A program made the position numbers and the translations under genes. The notes beneath the pieces were generated by a model that saw only the letters and a list, made by a program, of their open reading frames with translations, did no database searches and was not told where the DNA came from. DNA of 17,365 nt, taken from UBA9642 sp964545585 (GTDB lineage: Archaea; Nanobdellota; Nanobdellia; Woesearchaeales; UBA9642). Below are positions 6,422 through 12,700 of this stretch, piece after piece; within the stretch, counting starts at the first letter, position 1; every line of letters begins with the position of its first letter. The stretch is taken from the NCBI GenBank assembly GCA_964545585.1, contig CAZJFT010000020.1, forward strand, positions 1 through 17,365. The letters are read 5' to 3'.

Positions 6422-6946
6422 TTACTGTTCTTTTCCTGGAGTGTTATCCTTTGTTTTTTCGAGATGTTCTTTCAGTTTTGGCCAGTCATCGTCAGAGACT
6501 ATGTATCCTACGCAGTCCTTGGAACCACACTTGCATGGATGATCGATGTATTCTTCATCGAAGTCGAAGCCGTAATTGTATGTCAATTCTTCCCCTTTCT
6601 GTATGTCTTTTATTGCGTATAGCCATATCTGGTCTTCTTTTATCTCGAAATCGCAGTTTGGGTCGCATGAATGGTTTATGTATTTTGCATCATTGTCTGG
6701 GATATCTCCGTCAAGATCATACTCGTCGTTCAGTTCGAATATGTATACTGCAGCATTCTCTTCCGGCTTTTCCTTGTGTTTCTTTAATGTCTCGTCAAGC
6801 CGCTTGTCTGCTTCTTCTTTTGTTATCTTCTCTCCCTTGTATTCGATTATATATGTGCCTTTAGGGATATCTTTTGATGCATACACCCCCCTATTATGTA
6901 TTTTCGAAGTCCTTACTTCATATAATTGTTCTTTGTCATTGCTCAT
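6422..6946 (-). CDS. SET-domain protein lysine methyltransferase
   Basis: Stand-alone SET protein of 174 residues, predicted to transfer methyl groups from S-adenosylmethionine to lysine side chains. The N-terminal SET block is YEVRTSKIHNRGVYASKDIPKGTYIIEY (residues 9-36, shown as two parts here: YEVRTSKIHNRG then VYASKDIPKG). The SAM-binding pseudoknot half is NHSCDPNC at 91-98, followed by GEELTYNYGF at 118-127 with the catalytic-type tyrosine. A post-SET-like cluster HPCKCGSKDC sits at 136-145 and could complete a zinc site with Cys98 region residues. ATG 6946 has the ribosome binding site AAGGTGAT a few bases upstream. It follows the metalloprotease gene by 17 nt, so the two are probably co-transcribed. 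Archaeal histones or other chromatin proteins are plausible targets; none is encoded in this window. Confidence 0.92.
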   Translation of the reverse strand: MSNDKEQLYEVRTSKIHNRGVYASKDIPKGTYIIEYKGEKITKEEADKRLDETLKKHKEKPEENAAVYIFELNDEYDLDGDIPDNDAKYINHSCDPNCDFEIKEDQIWLYAIKDIQKGEELTYNYGFDFDEEYIDHPCKCGSKDCVGYIVSDDDWPKLKEHLEKTKDNTPGKEQ

Positions 6947-6963
6947 TTTATCACCTTATATTG

Positions 6964-7617
6964 TTATCTTATGAAAAATATGAATATCAATACTGCCGCG
7001 CTTAATGCTGTGATTATGTATGCTGTCTTGTTCCATGCCCATATCTTTGCTCCATCAAAATTCCATAATGGGATCATGTTGAACAATGCGAGCCATGCAT
7101 TGATTATGTATCCTGATATTATTATCTCTTTCCATAATCCTATTGTTTCTATGAAAAGCAATGGAAGCATCAATATTGCCAAGATTATATTTGTCAATGG
7201 TCCGGCAAGACTTATCTTGCCGTTCTGTTTCTTAGTTATTTGTCCGAATATCATTACTGCACCTGGCGCTATGAATACGAATCCTAGGAAGCTCATGAAT
7301 ACTGCAAGTACGAGCATTGTCGTGTCTGCCCTGAATTCTGCCCAACAATTATACTTTTGAGCCACTATTTTGTGTGCGAGTTCATGGAATAGGAATGCGA
7401 TGCCTACTGTGACTGCAGAGATTATTATCATGACCAAGAATCCTGTGCTCATGAATCCTTGCATTCCGTTTCCTGAAGTCCTGACTATCGCGAAAGCTAT
7501 GCTTATAAGAAGCCATGCTATGAATAAGTCCTTCAATTCCTTTTCTGAAGTATGCAATTTGAATCTTCCTGATTGAAAACTATATTTTTTCATCTTTTTT
7601 GCGGATTTGTGTATCAT
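6964..7617 (-). CDS. site-2-protease-like membrane zinc metalloprotease (M50)
   Basis: Polytopic membrane protein of 217 residues in the S2P/M50 family, which cleaves substrates within the membrane. The zinc motif HELAH sits at 78-82 in a hydrophobic segment. LAGPLTNIILA is at 137-147, and the third metal ligand motif NMIPLWNFDG is at 180-189 with Asp188. About five to six hydrophobic segments are visible. There is no PDZ domain, so this is a minimal form like those in many archaea. ATG 7617 is the longest start; Met9 at 7593 is equally possible, and neither has a clear ribosome binding site. It is the first gene of the minus-strand cluster with the SET gene. The substrate is unknown; release of a membrane-anchored regulator is a family-level possibility. 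Confidence 0.88.
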   Translation of the reverse strand: MIHKSAKKMKKYSFQSGRFKLHTSEKELKDLFIAWLLISIAFAIVRTSGNGMQGFMSTGFLVMIIISAVTVGIAFLFHELAHKIVAQKYNCWAEFRADTTMLVLAVFMSFLGFVFIAPGAVMIFGQITKKQNGKISLAGPLTNIILAILMLPLLFIETIGLWKEIIISGYIINAWLALFNMIPLWNFDGAKIWAWNKTAYIITALSAAVLIFIFFIR

Positions 7618-7700
7618 TTTTAAATTTGCTGGAAGAGATGGTTTTGTTGAGAAAATCTAATATGGTCATATCACTACTTTCAAATAAATAATAAACAAAA

Positions 7701-7710
7701 GATTTATAAA
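7701..7710 (+). promoter_or_regulatory. promoter and ribosome binding site of the coiled-coil gene
   Basis: GATTTATAAA predicts a start near 7732. The following leader of about 17 nt contains AAGGGGGT at 7738-7745, an unusually G-rich ribosome binding site, four bases before ATG 7749. Confidence 0.55.
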
Positions 7711-7748
7711 CATTTTAGCTTTTATCATATCATCTATAAGGGGGTAAA

Positions 7749-8744
7749 ATGAAAAAAAACAATCTCTACATACTATTAATAATTCAAGCGTTGCTTTCTA
7801 TATTATTGTTATTTGTCGAATCTACAATGATGTACATAGCACTAGGTTTGTTCTTACTGATTGACCTGGTTACATTCGCATCGTTGCTCATGAAGAGATG
7901 GACAGCAAAGGAACTGTATATATTCATAACATTATTCGTATCAATAATCTATATACTGTTCTTATTCTATATCAAAGGAGAAATGTTGATGGTCATAGCC
8001 ATAGGACAGATGCTCTTGTTCTTGATATCAGCGATATTGTCATATGACAAGACAAGGTTTAGGACATTGCCACAGCCTATCAAGCCAACAGATTTTTCTA
8101 AGCCAATCAGCAAGTCAGCTCATCAGCTAGAGACATATGACTTAAATGAGATGGAGCATGAACTCGATGTTCTTGATAAGGCGCAGAGAGCAAGTAGGAA
8201 AGAAGAAGCAAAATATCGTGCCAAAGCACTTGCTTACGAGCTTGAGAGAGAAGCTGCAGAGATTAAAAGAGCAGAGAAATTTGTCAAGAAGAGAGAGACT
8301 GAAGCAGTAGAGTCTGAGCTTGTCAAGGAAGCGAAAGCGATAGAAGATGCAGCAAGAAAAGCAAACATAGTAGAAAGTGCATTGAAAGAAGCAGAATTGA
8401 AGAGGCAGGCTAAGGAATTGCAGGATGCAGAGAAAAAAGTCCGCGAAGTAGAACTGTTGAACAAGCAGCAGGAATTGAACAGGCAAGCAATTGAACTAGC
8501 AAAAGTTCAGGCAGAGATGAATAAAGCTGTAGCAAAGAAGAAGATTGTCAAGGCAAGACCTGCAAAGACAGCGAAGACTTCAAAGAAAGAAAATCCTGTA
8601 TTTGCAACATACAATGGGAACAGCTTCCATGAGACTGGCTGCATGGTCATAAAGAAGATCCCAAAAAAGAACTTGATCCTGTTCAACAATCCAAAAGAAG
8701 CATTGAAGAAAGGCTACAAGCCATGCAATGTGTGCAAACCGTGA
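7749..8744 (+). CDS. membrane-anchored coiled-coil protein with Ada-like zinc-binding tail
   Basis: 331 residues in three parts. Residues 1-95 hold three to four transmembrane helices (YILLIIQALLSILLLFV, MYIALGLFLLIDLV, LYIFITLFVSIIYILFLF, MVIAIGQMLLFLISAIL). Residues about 125-265 form a long Ala/Glu/Lys/Arg coiled coil. A basic linker (KKKIVKARPAKTAKTSKK) follows. Residues about 283-331 match the small domain related to the Ada metal-binding fold: an aromatic start (FATYNGNSFH), HETGC, NPKEALKKGY and a terminal PCNVCKP, giving His/Cys/Cys/Cys ligands. In other proteins this tail follows nucleases or membrane anchors. The function is unknown; tethering of DNA or protein at the membrane is an inference. 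The stop codon region GTGAGGGAT doubles as ribosome binding site for the next gene. Confidence 0.82.
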   Translation: MKKNNLYILLIIQALLSILLLFVESTMMYIALGLFLLIDLVTFASLLMKRWTAKELYIFITLFVSIIYILFLFYIKGEMLMVIAIGQMLLFLISAILSYDKTRFRTLPQPIKPTDFSKPISKSAHQLETYDLNEMEHELDVLDKAQRASRKEEAKYRAKALAYELEREAAEIKRAEKFVKKRETEAVESELVKEAKAIEDAARKANIVESALKEAELKRQAKELQDAEKKVREVELLNKQQELNRQAIELAKVQAEMNKAVAKKKIVKARPAKTAKTSKKENPVFATYNGNSFHETGCMVIKKIPKKNLILFNNPKEALKKGYKPCNVCKP

Positions 8745-8753
8745 GGGATAAAA

Positions 8754-9149
8754 ATGGCATTTATTGGAATTAAGGAAGTAAATGTTGGTGATAAGGTCAA
8801 GGTACATACTAAGAATGCTACTTACGTTGAGATGAATGTAGGGGATATTGTTGAGATAGATGTAAAATATAATCATGCTGTTTTTCCAGAAAATTGGAAA
8901 ATAGGTGGTTATTTAATTGATTGTGATGAGCGAAAGGCTTATGATCCCTCCATGGAAAATCCAGAGCTTAAGGAGGTATTGATTTCTACTCTAAATCCTG
9001 AATTCATGACCAATATTTCACATGATTACTATCTTGATTGCAAAACTACGCCGATAGGTTTGGTTGAGGGCATAAGAAAAGTAGAGGGATACACTAAACC
9101 TGCAGATAGTGTCCAGAAATTCAGCAAGCACTATCTAAACTGTAAATGA
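8754..9149 (+). CDS. hypothetical protein (131 aa)
   Basis: Not recognised. It starts nine bases after the previous stop, with AGGGAT as ribosome binding site, so it is translated from the same mRNA. The N-terminal 60 residues alternate hydrophobic and charged residues (VGDKVKVHTKNATYVEMNVG) like a small beta barrel. Four Cys (55, 96, 130 and none forming CxxC) argue against a zinc ribbon. There is no signal peptide or membrane segment. Its stop codon lies three bases from the stop of convergent nreA, within a shared palindrome. Base composition and codon choice look somewhat more T-rich than in the neighbouring genes. Confidence 0.75.
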   Translation: MAFIGIKEVNVGDKVKVHTKNATYVEMNVGDIVEIDVKYNHAVFPENWKIGGYLIDCDERKAYDPSMENPELKEVLISTLNPEFMTNISHDYYLDCKTTPIGLVEGIRKVEGYTKPADSVQKFSKHYLNCK

Positions 9150-9164
9150 GTATCAATACTCATT
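9145..9164. terminator. shared palindrome over two convergent stop codons
   Basis: AATGAGTAT and ATACTCATT form a perfect 9-bp inverted repeat around CA. It contains the TGA of the plus gene (9147-9149) and the stop of nreA (9153-9155 on the minus strand). It is a candidate bidirectional terminator. Confidence 0.4.
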
Positions 9165-10337
9165 CAATTTCTTTTGTGTTTTTAATTGTTTTACAAGCAC
9201 GCTTTCTCTTAGAATCTTGTTCAGATCATAGCCGAATGTTTCACGAACAAATTCTATTGCATACTTCATCATACTTTCATTACTATTGAACTCGATTGGC
9301 TCTGAATTCATTGATTTCTTGCTTGCCTCACGAACAACCCATACTCCTAATGGTGCCCAGTATTCATCTGTTATGAATCGCAGCGCAAGCACAGTTCCTT
9401 GCCTCTTCATTTCCTTGAGCTTATTCAGTATTGAGAATCTTGCAGCATAATATCCTCCAACTGTATTGATTGCGTAACTCTTTCTGCCATAATAATATTC
9501 ATGATCTGTTGAGAATTCACCTGTTTTCAAGTATGTCTCGAACAATTCATAACTCCATGGTTCAGGATATACTAATATTACATAATAATTTCCAAGATAT
9601 CCTCCAAAGTATAGCTTGTAATCTGAGAACTTATAATCCTTGATTTCTTTTATGATATCTTTTCCAAGCGTGTCATCTACTGCTGTGATTGACCATCTCG
9701 TAGGCACAAGTTTTTTGTTCGTATTCCTTCCAAGGTTGCCTACACTGAAAACTTTTGTTAGGTAATGCTCATCGAACCCTTTATCATACAATATATTAAG
9801 GGATTGTGTTGCTGTAAGCTCATCATTGACTATCTTATCCACTTTTTCCGGGATTTTAGGATTTTCTGTCATTCGTGCCCTTTCAAGCTTGATTGTCGGG
9901 CCGAATGGTGTTGCTTCAGCATTGAAATTGATCTTGACAGTTGGCGGCTTTTCAAGCACGACTTCTGTATCTACAGGCTTGGCTGATAGGGATAATTCTT
10001 GGTATAGCTCTTTAAGTTTTGTCCCTTTGATGTCTGTCTTGAAGTTCGCATTGATCATCTGTGTCCTTAAGTTTATGATTGTGTTTATGTCATATTCCTC
10101 TCCCGCCCAAAGATGCGGATTATCGTATTGCTCATCCTTTTTTGCTTCAGGAAGGCTTACCAACCCTACGTTTATGTTTGGGTAACCAAATCGGCCTACA
10201 AATATATTATAGTTCTCTCCAAAGAATTCTTTCTTGAAATTCTGGCTTATACTCTTTTCAAGTTTGATGCGTTCACGCAGTATGCAGAAGCATTTCTTCA
10301 ATCCCCTTGCATGACATTTCGGGCATACGATGTTCAT
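9153..10337 (-). CDS. nreA: archaeal DNA repair protein NreA
   Basis: 394-residue member of the archaeal Nre family (COG1602), implicated in DNA damage repair through interaction with PCNA. The N-terminal zinc motif has Cys5, Cys8, Cys16 and Cys18 (VCPKCHARGLKKCFC). Conserved family segments are FVGRFGYPNINVG at 46-58, LWAGEEYD at 76-83 and the signature VPTRWSITAVDD at 211-222. The C-terminus ends QKKLNEY (388-394), which fits the QxxL-x-x-aromatic core of a PCNA-interacting peptide, as reported for Nre proteins. ATG 10337 lies about 26 nt after a TATA box and has no ribosome binding site, so the mRNA is probably leaderless. Length is typical of the family. Confidence 0.92.
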   Translation of the reverse strand: MNIVCPKCHARGLKKCFCILRERIKLEKSISQNFKKEFFGENYNIFVGRFGYPNINVGLVSLPEAKKDEQYDNPHLWAGEEYDINTIINLRTQMINANFKTDIKGTKLKELYQELSLSAKPVDTEVVLEKPPTVKINFNAEATPFGPTIKLERARMTENPKIPEKVDKIVNDELTATQSLNILYDKGFDEHYLTKVFSVGNLGRNTNKKLVPTRWSITAVDDTLGKDIIKEIKDYKFSDYKLYFGGYLGNYYVILVYPEPWSYELFETYLKTGEFSTDHEYYYGRKSYAINTVGGYYAARFSILNKLKEMKRQGTVLALRFITDEYWAPLGVWVVREASKKSMNSEPIEFNSNESMMKYAIEFVRETFGYDLNKILRESVLVKQLKTQKKLNEY

Positions 10338-10356
10338 GTCAATGAGATTGTATGGA

Positions 10357-10370
10357 TGTTTATATTTTTA
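10357..10370 (-). promoter_or_regulatory. nreA promoter
   Basis: The minus-strand box TAAAAATATAAACA is centred 26 nt upstream of ATG 10337, consistent with a leaderless transcript. Confidence 0.55.
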
Positions 10371-10426
10371 ATGTCTGATTGTCCAATGAATTAATATTTT
10401 CATTTTTGGAAACATTTTTCATGAAC

Positions 10427-10441
10427 CGAAAGATTTAAATA
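10427..10441 (+). promoter_or_regulatory. promoter of the winged-helix gene
   Basis: The purine-rich BRE-like CGAAAG is followed by TTTAAATA (10434-10441), centred about 26 nt before ATG 10463. A leaderless transcript is expected. Confidence 0.6.
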
Positions 10442-10462
10442 AAGGCTTATCTATGGCGAATT

Positions 10463-10996
10463 ATGGGTTCTGAGAAATTACTAGAAAGCATCTTCGATAA
10501 AAAAATTTTGAGCATTTTGAGGCTCCTTCTCAATAGGAAAGACCAAAAATTTACGTTGAAAGAGATATCTAAATATTCAAGAGTCCCATTGGCATCAACA
10601 TTCAGGATAATCAATAAGTTTGTTGAATTGGAGATATTGCAGGTTGAGAAAATAAAACATCTTAAGATATATTCTTTGGCAGAGAATGATAAGACAAGAT
10701 ATCTTGAATCAGTGATAAAGGAGAACAAGACAATAATGGAAGAGTTCATCAATCAGATAAATCTTGTTCCAGGCATAAGATACGTAATCATGCACGGTAA
10801 ACCTGATAAGGATAAAGCGAACGTTCTTATAATAGGTGAGAATATTGAATCTTCATTGATAAGACAGGCAGTAGTAAGTATAAAAGAGAGATATAATTTC
10901 ACGATAACGCATCTTGTTCTTGATGAGGATCAATATAATCAGATGGCTGCTATGAATCTTTATTCTGGAAAGAAGGAGATCTTGTTGCAAAAATAA
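10463..10996 (+). CDS. winged-helix transcription regulator with NTase-like C-terminal domain
   Basis: 177 residues. Residues about 10-75 form a winged helix: LSILRLLLNRKDQKFTL, recognition region EISKYSRVPLASTFRIINKF, and wing EKIKHLKIYSLAEN. The C-terminal part (about 105-175) has strands and helices in the order of minimal MNT-type nucleotidyltransferase domains (YVIMHGKPDKDKANVLIIG, then LVLDEDQYNQM), but the catalytic Gly-Ser and Asp-x-Asp residues are missing. It would therefore be a degenerate sensor or dimerisation module; this reading is tentative. It is the gene directly upstream of ftsZ on the same strand, separated by 355 nt of structured sequence, so it is a candidate regulator of ftsZ. 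The start is supported by the leaderless promoter. Confidence 0.8.
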   Translation: MGSEKLLESIFDKKILSILRLLLNRKDQKFTLKEISKYSRVPLASTFRIINKFVELEILQVEKIKHLKIYSLAENDKTRYLESVIKENKTIMEEFINQINLVPGIRYVIMHGKPDKDKANVLIIGENIESSLIRQAVVSIKERYNFTITHLVLDEDQYNQMAAMNLYSGKKEILLQK

Positions 10997-11102
10997 TTTT
11001 TTGTTCTTAGAAGATAGTTATTGTGTTGCTTCAAATATATATTTCAGGAAATACTCATTTATAAATAGTGTTTCGTAATTACTATTTTACAGAACAGATA
11101 TA

Positions 11103-11110
11103 TTTATATA
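11103..11110 (+). promoter_or_regulatory. distal ftsZ-region promoter P1
   Basis: TTTATATA is centred 26-27 nt before about 11133, just in front of the first TTGGCG hairpin. A transcript from here would carry all three hairpins. Confidence 0.4.
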
Positions 11111-11135
11111 TTAGTTTAATACATAAAAGAATCAA

Positions 11136-11223
11136 TTAAAGTTTTTTGGCGAAAACTTTAACACATTGATCGAGCTTTTTTGGCGAAAAGTCCGATTGAA
11201 AAGTTTATGTTTGGCGACATAAA
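11136..11223 (+). promoter_or_regulatory. array of three hairpins with identical TTGGCG loops upstream of ftsZ
   Basis: Hairpin 1: arms TTAAAGTTTT (11136-11145) and AAAACTTTAA (11152-11161), 10 perfect pairs. Hairpin 2: arms ATCGAGCTTTT (11169-11179) and AAAAGTCCGAT (11186-11196), nine Watson-Crick pairs, one possible G-U wobble and one mismatch. Hairpin 3: arms TTTATGT (11204-11210) and ACATAAA (11217-11223), seven perfect pairs. Each encloses exactly TTGGCG (11146-11151, 11180-11185, 11211-11216), at 34- and 31-nt spacing. Arm sequences differ while complementarity is kept. It could be an RNA protein-binding array, a small RNA, or a DNA operator series. Confidence 0.75.
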
Positions 11224-11251
11224 AAATCTTTCTGTAGGGTAAGTAGTTGTA

Positions 11252-11263
11252 GATATATATAAG
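11252..11263 (+). promoter_or_regulatory. proximal ftsZ promoter P2
   Basis: GATATATATAAG is centred about 26 nt before 11283-11284, exactly where the next hairpin begins. The resulting leader would be about 69 nt. Confidence 0.5.
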
Positions 11264-11283
11264 TTTTATTATAGTTAGGACTA

Positions 11284-11342
11284 TATTTTGCAAAGTATGT
11301 TTTGCAGAATAATCGATCAAAAACAAGGCAAAACCTTGGGGG
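11284..11342 (+). promoter_or_regulatory. structured ftsZ leader with ribosome binding site
   Basis: Arms TATTTTGCAAA (11284-11294) and TTTGCAGAATA (11301-11311) pair over 11 bp with one wobble, loop GTATGT. A second stem, CAAGG/CCTTG (11324-11328 with 11334-11338), abuts the G-rich ribosome binding site GGGGGAAG that starts at 11338, ten bases before ATG 11352. Confidence 0.5.
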
Positions 11343-11351
11343 AAGAAAAAA

Positions 11352-12401
11352 ATGGACTTCGTGAAAAACAACGGCTATGAAGGAGTGGAAGTAGGACAGG
11401 CCAATATCAAGGTTATTGGCGTCGGTGGAGCAGGGAACAACATGGTTAACTGGCTCTACAAGAAAGGCATCAAGGGTGCAGAAATAATTGCATGCAACAC
11501 AGACCAACAACACCTGAACTTGATGGAAGCGGATAGAAAGTTCTTGCTGGGAAAAGATGTGACTAGAGGATTGGGATGTGGAGGATTCCCTGAGAGGGGA
11601 ACTGAGGCAGCGCAAGAAAGCATCCAAGAGATAAAGGACGCATTGAAAGGATCAGATATGGTATTCGTATGTGCCGGAATGGGCGGCGGAACAGGAACAG
11701 GAGGCGCACCAGTAGTAGCACAAACATCAAAAGATATGGGCGCAATCGTAATAGGAACAGTAACAATGCCATTCAAGATAGAGAGGGCAAGAGTAGACAA
11801 GGCAGAATTCGGATTGCAGCAGCTAAGACAAGTCTCGGACACAGTAATAGTCATTGACAACAATAGATTAGTGCAGATTGCAGGAAACCTGCCAGTACAG
11901 CAAGCATTCGCAGTAGCAAACGAGCTTGTAGCAACAATGATCAAGGGAATTGTAGAGACAATCGCAGTACCATCACTTGTAAACTTGGACTATGCAGATG
12001 TAAAGGCAATAATGACAGATGGTGGAGTCGCAGCAATAGGCGTAGGCGCATCAGACACAAACAACAGGGTAGAAGAAGCAGTAAAAGGTGCATTGAGCAA
12101 CCCATTGCTTGACATCAGCTACGAAGGAGCAACAGGAGCAATATTGCATGTATCAGGCGGACCAGACATGACATTGGACGAGATCTCAAAAGTTGGTGAG
12201 CTGGTAACAGAAGCAATGGATGAGGATGCAAACGTCATCTGGGGAGCAAGAGTCTCAGAATCCATGAAGGGTAAATTGACAGTAATGACAATCATTACAG
12301 GAGTAAAGAGCCCATGGATACTTGGAAAGACAACTCCAAAGCAAGCAAAAGCAAACAGGCAGAGAATGTCAGATGAGCTTGGAATAGAGATTGTAAGGTA
12401 G
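11352..12401 (+). CDS. ftsZ: cell division GTPase FtsZ
   Basis: Tubulin-family GTPase that polymerises into the division ring. 349 residues, of the compact archaeal type. The nucleotide-binding T1 block is VIGVGGAGNN at 21-30. The tubulin signature GGGTGTG is at 111-117. The T7 synergy loop NLDYAD (Asn211, Asp213, Asp216) completes the catalytic site between subunits, so the protein should be active. Only about 30 residues follow the conserved core and no long linker is present, so membrane anchoring must rely on a short tail or a partner. Codon use is strongly biased (GCA, ACA, GGA) compared with neighbours, suggesting high expression. The gene is monocistronic: it has its own promoters and a hairpin/poly-T terminator. 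The start is supported by GGGGGAAG upstream and by the domain boundary. Confidence 0.98.
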   Translation: MDFVKNNGYEGVEVGQANIKVIGVGGAGNNMVNWLYKKGIKGAEIIACNTDQQHLNLMEADRKFLLGKDVTRGLGCGGFPERGTEAAQESIQEIKDALKGSDMVFVCAGMGGGTGTGGAPVVAQTSKDMGAIVIGTVTMPFKIERARVDKAEFGLQQLRQVSDTVIVIDNNRLVQIAGNLPVQQAFAVANELVATMIKGIVETIAVPSLVNLDYADVKAIMTDGGVAAIGVGASDTNNRVEEAVKGALSNPLLDISYEGATGAILHVSGGPDMTLDEISKVGELVTEAMDEDANVIWGARVSESMKGKLTVMTIITGVKSPWILGKTTPKQAKANRQRMSDELGIEIVR

Positions 12402-12435
12402 AACTTACAATTTTGTACTTTTTTTCCTTTTTTAT
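12390..12435 (+). terminator. ftsZ terminator overlapping the stop codon
   Basis: ATTGTAAG (12390-12397) and CTTACAAT (12404-12411) pair over 8 bp around a loop that contains the TAG stop. They are followed by two T-runs at about 12419-12432. Confidence 0.55.
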
Positions 12436-12456
12436 TATCACAAATCAAAAACATCA

Positions 12457-12540
12457 CAAAGAATCATGATCCGTTATGGATGTAATTCTTTGCCTTCACT
12501 CATCACCCCCAACGACAAGTGAAGGCAAGACTTTTTTTTT
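12457..12540 (+). ncRNA. double hairpin with C-rich loop and T9 tail downstream of ftsZ
   Basis: Stem 1 is CAAAGAAT (12457-12464) with ATTCTTTG (12485-12492). Stem 2 is TTGCCTTCACT (12490-12500) with AGTGAAGGCAA (12518-12528), 11 perfect pairs, and it competes with stem 1 for TTG at 12490-12492. The 17-nt loop contains CACCCCCAA. T9 follows at 12532-12540, typical of a transcript 3' end. It lies after the first ftsZ terminator, and no obvious own promoter is seen, so it is either a distal 3' UTR or a separate small RNA. A minus-strand terminator for the rps27ae operon is an alternative. Confidence 0.5.
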
Positions 12541-12559
12541 ATAACCATCCAAACATCAT

Positions 12560-12660
12560 AACTATAAATACAATATAAAAATCAATTTATCACTATCCCT
12601 CTAGAATATTCCTCAAGGTTTCTAGAGGGAAACTTATGATTTCTGAAAAATTTATAGAAT
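12560..12660 (+). ncRNA. TATA box followed by an 11-bp hairpin, candidate small RNA
   Basis: CTATAAATAC at about 12562-12571 predicts a start near 12593. The hairpin TCCCTCTAGAA (12596-12606) with TTCTAGAGGGA (12620-12630), 11 perfect pairs and a 13-nt loop, begins there. No ORF is present. It may instead be a terminator for the convergent rps27ae operon. Confidence 0.35.
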
Positions 12661-12700
12661 AAAACCTATTATTAAAAATTTAGAGTAAAAAATTAAAGAA

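Noticed and set aside
12457..12520. Minus-strand C-box-like GTGATGA and an 11-codon ORF starting GTG after a GGGGGTG stretch
   Set aside because: No matching D box for a guide RNA. The mini-ORF has no recognisable product and lies inside a hairpin that explains the sequence better.
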